Of a stretch of 13,437 nt of DNA, positions 7,256-13,437 are shown piece after piece; positions within the stretch are counted from its first letter, which is position 1; the number at the start of each line of letters is the position of its first letter. This DNA comes from Bacillota bacterium (GTDB taxonomy: Bacteria; Bacillota; Clostridia; Lachnospirales; Lachnospiraceae). The notes below the pieces were generated by a model. The model worked only from the letters and a program-made list of their open reading frames with translations, was not told the DNA's origin and did no database searches. A program made the translations under genes and the position numbers. Where the stretch lies: positions 1 through 13,437 of the forward strand of contig JAEZLY010000217.1 in NCBI GenBank assembly GCA_023414985.1, read 5' to 3'.

Positions 7256-9049
7256 ATGAAAGGAACAGTAGTATCGTCTTGGATTGAGTCGTGTAAGAAA
7301 TTATTCGGAAAAGAAATTGTTGATAAAGCATTAAATACATATCAATTATCGTCGGATGTCCTGTTTTCTCCATTGGATGATGTGGAGGACAGAGTTGCAG
7401 TCGGTATCGTGGATCAGGTGGGAACCTTTGTAGGAAAGGATCATAAAGAAATATGGAGGATCATGGGAGAAGAGAACATCAATACCTTCAGTAAGCTTTA
7501 TCCCGGATTTTTTCGCCATGATTCTGCCTACCAGTTTTTGAAATCAATGAATGATGTTCATCTCATCGTCATGAAAAGGTTCCGTGGTGCTACACCGCCC
7601 ATCCTGGATGTCGTACCTGTGTCCTCCCACGAGATTACCTTTACCTATCGTTCGAAGCGTGGTATGCAGCATTACCTTAACGGTTTGATCAATGGAGTGG
7701 CAGAATATTTTAAAGAGAAGATCGATGTGGAGGTTTTAGCTGAAAAGGAGAATGAGGTTCAATTAAAGCTGACCTTTGAAAAGGAAATTCAATTTACGAA
7801 GAGGTATAGAATCAATCAGCTTCTATCCTTCGGTCTGATCAAGAATTTGACGGTAAAGACAGCACTTGTCAATACAATACTGGTTGGTTCTGGAGCTGTT
7901 ATACTGGGGCAGGATAAGTGGAATGTTCTCTTCCTGGCATTGTTCACTCTGGTTGCTTCTATGGCTTCTTCTGCAGTTCTTAACCGGCCGCAGCGGCTGT
8001 TAATGAAAGAACTCAAAAAACTCAGTGAAAATGATTATGTCGAATATCTTACGGTTAAGACGAATGATGAATACGAGCAGATCATGGAGCTGATCAACGA
8101 AGTAAAGAAAAGTGTACAGAAGGATTTTATCGGCTTTAACTCCATCGTGGATGAGATGTATCAATTCAATCAAGCGGTAACAGAGATTGCCGGTACCATG
8201 CAATCCACCTCCAATGATATTACGTCAGTACTGGATCAGGTTGCCATGGCTGCTACGACCCAGGCAGTAGATACGGAGAATTCTGTCAGTATTCTGAGCG
8301 ACAGTATCACTAATGTTACCCGCATATCGAAGGAAAGCCAGGAGAATGAAGTAAAGATCGGAACCGCTATGAGGGATCTCGAAGACAGCTTCCGTGATGT
8401 CAATCATACAACAAATGAGATACAGACAGTCTTAAATAAGTTTAACAGTATCCGTCAGAACAGTGATGAACTGCGTCAGAATGCGGAAGGTATGATGCAG
8501 ATCATTTCCATCGTATCCTCTATTGCCAAGCAGATCAATCTGCTGGCATTAAATGCTTCCATTGAGGCAGCACGGGCAGGCGATGCCGGAAAAGGTTTTG
8601 CGGTGGTAGCGGAGGAAGTCAGAAAGCTTTCCTTGGATACGAACAATGCAGTCGGTGAAATAGATCACAGTCTGACCCGGTTTGTGGAGAGCATAGGCGG
8701 AGTTGTCAGTGATATTGATGTCCAATATAAGGTGCTTGAGACAGAAAGCTCTAAATTAACCAATGCCGTGAAGGTTTCGAGTCAGTCGAACGGTAATTTA
8801 AAGACGGTATCCGATCTGATGATTCAGACCTCAAAGGAGCTAAAGTCAGAAGCGGATCATATCGCATCCTTATTTGATAACATGCATACACTCGCAGCAA
8901 TCGCAGAGGAAAATTCAGCTGCGACAGAGGAGGCAAGCTCCAACGTAGCGATTTATGTTGACCAGATTAATGAATTATCTAATCAGATTGCAGTATTTGA
9001 TACAATGATTAAGAACTTCCAGCAGGATTTAAGTAAGTATAAGATATAA
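7256..9049 (+). CDS. H-NOX (heme O2/NO sensor) fused to a methyl-accepting chemotaxis protein
   Basis: This 597-aa chemoreceptor senses a heme-bound gas inside the cell and signals to CheA. Residues 1 to about 186 form an H-NOX domain with proximal His102 (NDVH), Pro115 (GATPP) and the heme-propionate motif Tyr131-Ser133-Arg135. Distal-pocket Trp9, Asn74 and Tyr140 match the O2-binding Thermoanaerobacter H-NOX at identical numbers, and Val5, Ile75 and Leu144 also line the pocket. Two transmembrane helices (about 202-218 and 223-242) with a tiny external loop, a HAMP-like linker and an MCP signalling domain follow; the conserved hairpin tip lies near 425-459 (KQINLLALNASIEAARAG). I chose ATG 7256, six bases after AGGAGG; an in-frame GTG at 7217 would add 13 residues ahead of the canonical MKGT start. 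No promoter is evident in the 65-base gap, so it is probably co-transcribed with the ferritin-like gene. O2 specificity is inference. Confidence 0.95.
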   Translation: MKGTVVSSWIESCKKLFGKEIVDKALNTYQLSSDVLFSPLDDVEDRVAVGIVDQVGTFVGKDHKEIWRIMGEENINTFSKLYPGFFRHDSAYQFLKSMNDVHLIVMKRFRGATPPILDVVPVSSHEITFTYRSKRGMQHYLNGLINGVAEYFKEKIDVEVLAEKENEVQLKLTFEKEIQFTKRYRINQLLSFGLIKNLTVKTALVNTILVGSGAVILGQDKWNVLFLALFTLVASMASSAVLNRPQRLLMKELKKLSENDYVEYLTVKTNDEYEQIMELINEVKKSVQKDFIGFNSIVDEMYQFNQAVTEIAGTMQSTSNDITSVLDQVAMAATTQAVDTENSVSILSDSITNVTRISKESQENEVKIGTAMRDLEDSFRDVNHTTNEIQTVLNKFNSIRQNSDELRQNAEGMMQIISIVSSIAKQINLLALNASIEAARAGDAGKGFAVVAEEVRKLSLDTNNAVGEIDHSLTRFVESIGGVVSDIDVQYKVLETESSKLTNAVKVSSQSNGNLKTVSDLMIQTSKELKSEADHIASLFDNMHTLAAIAEENSAATEEASSNVAIYVDQINELSNQIAVFDTMIKNFQQDLSKYKI

Positions 9050-9113
9050 ATGTTATTTCATCGTCATAGCTACCGGTATTGTTCAATAATAATGAATAAA
9101 GCTGATAAAAATA

Positions 9114-9142
9114 GTGAGAAAATGATCGAATTATGGTAGAAT
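9114..9142 (+). promoter_or_regulatory. Possible extended -10 promoter for the hemerythrin gene
   Basis: TAGAAT (9137-9142) is preceded by TGG, an extended -10 arrangement, and GTGAGA (9114-9119, four of six matches) lies 17 bp upstream. No terminator separates the chemoreceptor from the hemerythrin, so readthrough could add to this promoter. Confidence 0.45.
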
Positions 9143-9195
9143 AAATTTGTGAGCTTATTTCATTAGTAAAAGAATAAGAAAGGATGCAGACTGTT

Positions 9196-9597
9196 ATGAT
9201 AGAATGGAATGATTCCTTAATCATCAATCATGATGAAATTGATGAACAGCATAAGGAATTAATCAGAATGCTGAACGAGATTGATGCTGCAATTGACAGC
9301 GAAGATTTTAATTATACTAATATAGTGAATTTGGTTGCGGGGCTGGAGAGGTATGTTAAGACACATTTTGATTACGAGGAAAGATTAATGTTTGAGTATT
9401 CCTATCCTTATATTGCGGAACATACAAAAGAACATAACGTATTTCGTGATAAATTGCAGAACACTTATGTACTTGAGATTGATAGTCCCAAAGAGTTTTA
9501 TCATGAAATGTCGGAGTATTTAATGCAATGGCTGACGCAGCATATATTGAAAGTTGATAAGCAATTCAGTAGGTATCTTTCCGATAACAAAAAATAA
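9196..9597 (+). CDS. Bacteriohemerythrin (diiron O2-binding protein)
   Basis: This 133-aa single-domain hemerythrin binds O2 reversibly at a diiron centre. All seven expected ligands are present: His19 (DEQHKEL), His57 and Glu61 (HFDYEE), His76 and His80 (HTKEH), and His116 and Asp121 (HILKVD). The N-terminal MIEWND is typical of the family, so I start at ATG 9196. The in-frame ATG at 9184 overlaps the AAAGGA ribosome binding site; from 9196 the spacing is about 11 bases, which is long but workable. There is no signal peptide, so it is cytoplasmic. Family members carry or buffer O2, or supply it to sensors or enzymes. Its position right after an H-NOX chemoreceptor and a ferritin-like protein supports an O2-related job. 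A terminator follows 15 bases after the stop. Confidence 0.95.
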   Translation: MIEWNDSLIINHDEIDEQHKELIRMLNEIDAAIDSEDFNYTNIVNLVAGLERYVKTHFDYEERLMFEYSYPYIAEHTKEHNVFRDKLQNTYVLEIDSPKEFYHEMSEYLMQWLTQHILKVDKQFSRYLSDNKK

Positions 9598-9611
9598 TTT
9601 AATCTATTTAA

Positions 9612-9643
9612 GGCTTATATCATAATTGATATAAGTCTTTTTT
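9612..9643 (+). terminator. Terminator of the hemerythrin gene
   Basis: A stem of nine perfect base pairs (9614-9622 with 9627-9635), extended by one G-U and one G-C pair, closes a TAAT loop and leads into a T-run at 9638-9643. Confidence 0.88.
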
Positions 9644-9660
9644 ATCCTATAGGATAAAAA
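9639..9660. repeat. Perfect 22-bp palindrome
   Basis: Bases 9639-9660 read identically on both strands (TTTTTATCCTA and its reverse complement). The palindrome begins inside the T-run of the preceding terminator. It could be a binding site for a dimeric regulator, a second hairpin with A/T arms, or chance. It lies about 130 bases before the next gene. Confidence 0.7.
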
Positions 9661-9724
9661 GCCTCTCCGTATAGCGAATCACATTCTTTATTCCTATTCC
9701 CTGAGTTGATTTGGTAAATAACGG

Positions 9725-9751
9725 TTGACTATGAGGACCAACAAATGTAAT
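9725..9751 (+). promoter_or_regulatory. Possible promoter for the DUF7916-like/SDR unit
   Basis: TTGACT (9725-9730) and TGTAAT (9746-9751) each match five of six consensus bases but with a 15-bp spacer. A TACAAT at 9759-9764 is another -10 candidate, without a good -35. A promoter is expected here after the hemerythrin terminator. Confidence 0.35.
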
Positions 9752-9790
9752 GTAGAAGTACAATAGAAAGGATAGTAGGAGGGTATTAGT

Positions 9791-10717
9791 ATGGCGAAAA
9801 GATTTTTGGATTGCGTGGCAACCGAATTAATAAAATTTTCTAAAAAAGATTATATCTCGTCAATTGCCGGCAGTGAAGGCAGGGTGATCGCCTGTGAATG
9901 TATCGGAATTACTATGCCTCTTCTCGTAGATGTTACGAATGCTGAGCTGGTTGCATCCATGGGAGCAGACATCATATTACTGAATATGTTCGATGTGAAA
10001 AAGCCGGTGATCCATGGACTGCCTGAAGTGGAGCCGATAGAAACCGTGAGAGAGCTTAAGAGACTGACCGGGCGGATGATAGGTATTAATTTGGAACCGG
10101 TGGAGGAAGGTACAGGCACGGAGAACGACAATACACTGTGGAGAATGTCCGAGGGAAGGAAGGCAACCTTAGAGAATGCCCGACTTGCAAGCAGCATGGG
10201 GGTCAATATGATACTGCTGACCGGGAATCCGGGGAATGGAATCAGCAATAAAGCGATTACTGCTTCACTGAAAGCAATCAGCAGCGAATTAAAGGAGGAG
10301 CTGATCCTTGCAGCCGGAAAGATGCATGCTTCCGGCATCATATCGGAAGGTGCGGACCATATCATAACTAAGGAGGATATCCGTGAGTTTGTCAATGCCG
10401 GGGCAGATATCATCCTACTGCCTGCACCCGGTACCGTACCGGGGATTACCATGGAAAATATCAGGGAGCTGGTAACCTATGCTCATTCACTCGGAGCCTT
10501 GACAATTACAGCAATCGGAACCTCCCAGGAGGGCGCTGACACCGCTACCATCAAGCAAATTGCATTGTTGTGCAAGATGACGGGTACGGATATCCACCAT
10601 ATCGGTGATACAGGGTATCCCGGAGCAGCGATTCCTGAGAATATCATGGCGTATTCTATCGCCATACGCGGTGTGCGCCATACTTACCATAGGATGGCAG
10701 CGTCGATAAACCGCTAA
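9791..10717 (+). CDS. DUF7916-like protein, probable TIM-barrel, function unknown
   Basis: This 308-aa cytoplasmic protein resembles, from memory, a clostridial family now called DUF7916 and often mislabelled as a haloacid dehalogenase-like hydrolase. Visible family-like stretches are the N-terminal RFLDC, DVTNAELVASMGADIILLN, a GRMIGINLEP segment, and a C-terminal GDTGYPGAA and GVRHTYHRM. Repeated beta-strand/helix units ending in Gly-Ala-Asp-Ile (GADIILLN, GVNMILLTG, GADIILLPAPG) suggest a TIM barrel with a phosphate- or carboxylate-binding face, as in the PEP mutase or aldolase superfamilies. No HAD motif (DxDxT) is present, so a phosphatase role is not supported. AGGAGGG lies seven bases upstream of the ATG. 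The SDR gene begins 29 bases after its stop, so the two are almost certainly one operon. The substrate is unknown. Confidence 0.75.
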   Translation: MAKRFLDCVATELIKFSKKDYISSIAGSEGRVIACECIGITMPLLVDVTNAELVASMGADIILLNMFDVKKPVIHGLPEVEPIETVRELKRLTGRMIGINLEPVEEGTGTENDNTLWRMSEGRKATLENARLASSMGVNMILLTGNPGNGISNKAITASLKAISSELKEELILAAGKMHASGIISEGADHIITKEDIREFVNAGADIILLPAPGTVPGITMENIRELVTYAHSLGALTITAIGTSQEGADTATIKQIALLCKMTGTDIHHIGDTGYPGAAIPENIMAYSIAIRGVRHTYHRMAASINR

Positions 10718-10746
10718 AGAATTATTCGAGGCAGGAGGATGATAGC

Positions 10747-11538
10747 ATGATGAAAAATATAGTGATTACCGGCAGTACCAGAGGCATTGGTCTGGAAATG
10801 GCGAAATGCTTTTTGGAAGCAGGCTGCAAGGTTACGATCTCCGGCAGAGGAGAAAGAATTTCTGAACGTGTGGAACAGGAGCTGGCGAAATTCCGGGAGC
10901 GATATCAATATGTCAGTTGTAACGTAAGAAGCTTTGTGGACCTTGAAAAGCTTTGGAAGGAAGCATCAGTAAGATGGGGTCAGATCGATATCTGGATTAA
11001 TAATGCCGGGCAGAATGTCCCTTACGAATTTTGCTATAATACGGAAGCATCTTTTGTTGACGCAGTCACAGATACGAATCTGAAGGGGATGATCTATGGT
11101 TCTCAGATCGCAGCAAAATATATGATCAAACAGGGCTTCGGACAGATTTTCAATATGGAGGGTCTTGGCTCCAACGATATGCTTCAGGTGAAAACCATAT
11201 TATACGGTACGACAAAGCGGGCGCTGACCTATTTTACCAGAGGTCTGGCGAAAGAACTGAAGGGTACTTCTGTATTGGCCGGCCGATTGTCGCCCGGAAT
11301 GATGCTGACCGATTTTATCACAAAAACACCGGAAGGTACAGAATCTCCGGTAATCCATGATAAAAGCTTTCGTTTTATATTCAACACGCTGGCTGACAGG
11401 CCGGAGACGGTAGCTTCCTTCTTTGCAGATCGAATTTTGAAAAATGATAAAAATGATGCTCATATCGTTTGGCTGACGAACGCGAAATCAATGTGGAGAT
11501 TTTTAAAGTCGCCCTTCGTAAAACGTCAGCTGATATAG
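10747..11538 (+). CDS. SDR-family oxidoreductase, NYC1/NOL (chlorophyll b reductase)-like
   Basis: This 263-aa short-chain dehydrogenase/reductase performs an NAD(P)-dependent carbonyl/alcohol conversion. It has the Rossmann motif TGSTRGIG (8-15), NNAG (85-88) and the catalytic residues Ser142, Tyr153 and Lys157 (YGTTK). The stretches FNMEGLGS, YGTTKRALTYFTRGLAKEL and LSPGMMLTDF, and the Ser-to-Tyr spacing of 11, resemble plant NYC1/NOL more than typical bacterial FabG. The part after the catalytic site (FNTLADRPETVASFFADRIL) also resembles NOL; this comparison is from memory. Chlorophyll is not expected here, so the substrate must differ. AGGAGG lies eight bases before ATG 10747; a second ATG follows directly. 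It shares an operon with the DUF7916-like gene. No clear terminator follows before the aspartokinase promoter. The family is secure and the subfamily likely. Confidence 0.9.
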   Translation: MMKNIVITGSTRGIGLEMAKCFLEAGCKVTISGRGERISERVEQELAKFRERYQYVSCNVRSFVDLEKLWKEASVRWGQIDIWINNAGQNVPYEFCYNTEASFVDAVTDTNLKGMIYGSQIAAKYMIKQGFGQIFNMEGLGSNDMLQVKTILYGTTKRALTYFTRGLAKELKGTSVLAGRLSPGMMLTDFITKTPEGTESPVIHDKSFRFIFNTLADRPETVASFFADRILKNDKNDAHIVWLTNAKSMWRFLKSPFVKRQLI

Positions 11539-11584
11539 CGTATGGAATTGGAGAAAACTAATGAAGCGGGCCGCAAATATTCTA

Positions 11585-11613
11585 TTGATAAATTCAGATA
11601 CTGCATATATAAT
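11585..11613 (+). promoter_or_regulatory. Sigma-A promoter of the aspartokinase gene
   Basis: TTGATA (11585-11590, five of six) and a perfect TATAAT (11608-11613) are separated by exactly 17 bp, 47 bases before the start codon. This is the best promoter match in the window. The short leader has no sign of a lysine riboswitch or T-box. Confidence 0.78.
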
Positions 11614-11659
11614 AGTAGATACTTTACTACATTAATCTAAAAAAGAGAGAGGATTTACT

Positions 11660-12979
11660 ATGAATGGTACAAAGGTTGTAAAATTCGGTGGCAGCTCTCT
11701 TGCTGACGCGAATCAATTCAAGAAAGTTGCGGATATCATCCATGCAGACAAGTCCAGGCGTTTTGTGGTTGCTTCTGCTCCAGGAAAACGTTTTGATAAG
11801 GATATTAAGATTACAGATATGCTTTATAGCTGTTATGATAAAGCATCGAGGGGCGAGAATTTCGAGAAGGATTTTACTGCGATTGAGGAGCGTTATAACA
11901 GTATTATAAAAGATCTGGCATTGGATCTGTCTCTGGAGGAAGAATTTAAATATATCAAAGCTTCCTTCGCACACAGTGCCGGACGTGATTATGCGGCAAG
12001 CCGAGGAGAGTATTTGAATAGTATGCTCCTTGCAAAATATCTTGACTTTCCCTTCCTGGATACGGTTGGGCTGTTATATTTCAACGAGAGCGGTGAATTC
12101 GACTTGGGTAGGACGTTATCAAAACTCGGCCCGAAGCTGGCAGAGATGGAGCATGCAGTTATCCCCGGCTTCTATGGTTCTATGCCGAATGATACAATTA
12201 AGACCTTTTCTCGTGGTGGCTCTGATGTGACCGGCTCTATTGTTGCAAGAGCGATTAATGCTGAAATCTACGAGAATTGGACCGATGTCAGCGGTTTCTT
12301 AATCTGCGATCCTAGAATTGTGAAGGATCCGAAGCCGATTACAACCATAACCTATAGAGAACTTCGTGAGTTATCCTACATGGGAGCCACGGTTCTGCAT
12401 GAGGATGCCATCTTCCCGGTACGTACTGTGGGCATTCCGATCAATATCAAGAATACGAATCTCCCTTCCGATCCCGGTACGATGATCGTATCTCAGACAG
12501 TAGATTCAAGCCCGTATACCATAACCGGTATTGCAGGGAAGAAGGGTTTCTCGGTAATTAACATAGAGAAAGATATGATGAACAGCGAGGTAGGCTTCGG
12601 CAGAAATATTCTTCGTGCGCTGGAAAAAAATAATCTTTGCTTTGAACATATCCCTTCAGGTATTGATACCTTAAGCGTAATCGTTAGTACGGAAGCCTTC
12701 AAGGGAAAAGAAAAGTCGGTACTGGATGAGATTGTGAACAGAACCCATCCCGATAACATCGAGATAGAGGACAATCTTGCTCTGATTGCTGTCGTTGGAC
12801 GCGGCATGAGAAAAGCAAGAGGAACAGCTGCAAAGATCTTTACCGCACTGGCTCAGGCAAAAATCAATGTTAAGATGATTGATCAGGGCTCCTCTGAGTT
12901 AAATATCATTATCGGCGTTGCCGAAGAGGATTTTGAAGAGGCTACAAGGGCGATCTATTCCATCTTTGTCCAGGGTTAG
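11660..12979 (+). CDS. Aspartate kinase (YclM/ThrD-type aspartokinase)
   Basis: This 439-aa enzyme phosphorylates L-aspartate with ATP, the first step toward lysine/diaminopimelate, threonine and methionine. The N-terminal kinase domain opens with KFGGSS (8-13) and SAPGKR, continues with the substrate-site FSRGGSDVTGS (Arg185-Ser193), ENWTDVSG and YRELRELSYMGATVLHEDA, and ends with IKNTN. Two C-terminal ACT regulatory domains follow (about 290-360 and 370-435); EVGFGRN, HIPSGID and MIDQGSSE match B. subtilis YclM/ThrD as I recall it, rather than DapG or LysC. ACT domains imply feedback inhibition by lysine and/or threonine. An AG-rich ribosome binding site (GAGAGAGGA) lies six bases upstream. 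It has its own promoter and terminator, so it is monocistronic, with no homoserine or lysine pathway neighbours. The enzyme call is firm; its inhibitor profile is not readable. Confidence 0.95.
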   Translation: MNGTKVVKFGGSSLADANQFKKVADIIHADKSRRFVVASAPGKRFDKDIKITDMLYSCYDKASRGENFEKDFTAIEERYNSIIKDLALDLSLEEEFKYIKASFAHSAGRDYAASRGEYLNSMLLAKYLDFPFLDTVGLLYFNESGEFDLGRTLSKLGPKLAEMEHAVIPGFYGSMPNDTIKTFSRGGSDVTGSIVARAINAEIYENWTDVSGFLICDPRIVKDPKPITTITYRELRELSYMGATVLHEDAIFPVRTVGIPINIKNTNLPSDPGTMIVSQTVDSSPYTITGIAGKKGFSVINIEKDMMNSEVGFGRNILRALEKNNLCFEHIPSGIDTLSVIVSTEAFKGKEKSVLDEIVNRTHPDNIEIEDNLALIAVVGRGMRKARGTAAKIFTALAQAKINVKMIDQGSSELNIIIGVAEEDFEEATRAIYSIFVQG

Positions 12980-13000
12980 TCCAAAGAGGTGATAATACAG

Positions 13001-13046
13001 GCGTATCTTATTCATGTTAGGTATTAGAAGATAAGATACGCTTTTT
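13001..13046 (+). terminator. Terminator of the aspartokinase gene
   Basis: A perfect 10-bp stem (13001-13010 with 13032-13041) is followed by TTTTT (13042-13046). Its 21-base loop can pair further (TTC with GAA). It lies 21 bases after the stop codon. Confidence 0.9.
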
Positions 13047-13186
13047 GAATGTATCAAATGGGTACAGGATCAGTGTGGGAAGCCAAGACAGGTTTACTGG
13101 AGTATGGAGCCGCAGGGATACAACAGAATAATTAAATGAAAAGAGCTGAATAATAGAGTTAAGTGAACAAAAAGGAGGTAATCATT

Positions 13187-13437
13187 ATGGATTATATGGA
13201 AGTGATTGCACAACGGCAATCCTGCAGAGCATATCAGGCGGAACAGATTTCGAAGGAGGAACTGACCACGATACTGGAGGCAGCCAACGCAGCACCTGTC
13301 GGAAACAGAAGATATGAGGATGTGAAACTTACTGTTATACAAAACAAAGAGATATTAGCAAGGATCGATGAGGCGGGAGCCCATTTCATACAGCAACCGG
13401 ATTCCCATCCGCTGTATGGGGCACCAACGGTGATTTT
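13187..13437 (+). CDS. Nitroreductase-family flavoprotein, 3' truncated
   Basis: The first 83 codons of an FMN-dependent nitroreductase-type oxidoreductase run off the window end; full members are about 165-220 aa. The family N-terminus is visible: MDYMEVIAQRQSCRAY with the Arg/Ser/Arg residues that contact FMN, ISKEELTTILEAANAAPVGN, and YGAPTVI, where families usually have an APxxI stretch. These enzymes reduce nitro groups, quinones or other electrophiles with NAD(P)H in the cytoplasm; the true substrate is unknown. AAAGGAGG lies eight bases before the ATG. The 140 bases between the aspartokinase terminator and this gene hold only weak promoter candidates (TTTACT at 13093 with no good -10). 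Confidence 0.85.
   Translation, partial: MDYMEVIAQRQSCRAYQAEQISKEELTTILEAANAAPVGNRRYEDVKLTVIQNKEILARIDEAGAHFIQQPDSHPLYGAPTVI

Noticed and set aside
9850..10452. 200-codon open frame on the minus strand
   Set aside because: It is antisense to the well-supported DUF7916-like gene, has low-complexity Ser/Ile/Pro-rich content, and matches no family I know.
11539..11659. Lysine riboswitch or T-box before the aspartokinase
   Set aside because: The predicted leader is only about 40 bases and contains no matching motif or terminator.
11627..11974. 115-codon open frame on the minus strand
   Set aside because: It overlaps the start of the aspartokinase gene in antisense and has no recognisable domain.
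13094..13342. Minus-strand open frame near the window end
   Set aside because: It overlaps the clear nitroreductase start, which has a strong AGGAGG site and family motifs.

Overview
The window looks like chromosomal DNA from an obligately anaerobic, motile, low-to-mid-GC Bacillota of class Clostridia, plausibly a Lachnospiraceae relative. This rests on the strong AGGAGG-type ribosome binding sites, the T-tailed hairpin terminators, and the protein families: an H-NOX chemoreceptor, an ABC_sub_bind-GGDEF-EAL protein, a DUF7916-like protein and a YclM-type aspartokinase. All supported genes lie on the + strand. I saw no tRNA, rRNA, CRISPR array, insertion sequence or prophage gene.

Layout. (1) 1-1149 is the 3' part of an FGGY-family sugar kinase, closed by a strong terminator at 1207. 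(2) 1496-3808 encodes a soluble hybrid histidine kinase (three PAS domains, HisKA, HATPase, receiver) with a hairpin just before its ribosome binding site; its terminator overlaps its own stop codon. (3) 3951-6506 encodes a membrane c-di-GMP protein with an extracytoplasmic ABC_sub_bind sensor, a GGDEF domain with the variant SGDEF, and an intact EAL domain. It has a good sigma-A-type promoter upstream and a large branched terminator downstream. (4) 6705-9597 is an oxygen/iron-themed block: a ferritin-like diiron protein, an H-NOX domain fused to a methyl-accepting chemotaxis protein, and a bacteriohemerythrin, ending in a terminator next to a perfect 22-bp palindrome. (5) 9791-11538 is a two-gene unit: a DUF7916-like TIM-barrel candidate and an SDR oxidoreductase resembling plant chlorophyll(ide) b reductases NYC1/NOL. 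(6) 11660-12979 is an aspartokinase with a near-consensus promoter and its own terminator. (7) 13187 to the window end is the start of a nitroreductase-family flavoprotein.

How it may work together. Block 4 is the most coherent part. The H-NOX domain aligns with the O2-binding Thermoanaerobacter H-NOX without gaps over about 144 residues (alignment from memory) and keeps Trp9, Asn74, His102 and Tyr140. It is therefore best read as an O2 (or O2/NO) receptor for chemotaxis. The ferritin-like protein and hemerythrin beside it have complete diiron ligand sets and could buffer O2, peroxide or iron. The hybrid kinase and the c-di-GMP protein just upstream are signalling genes that may act on the same motile/sessile decision, but they have their own promoters and terminators, so that link is inference. 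Blocks 1, 5, 6 and 7 look like ordinary metabolic genes, although the DUF7916/SDR pair has no known pathway.
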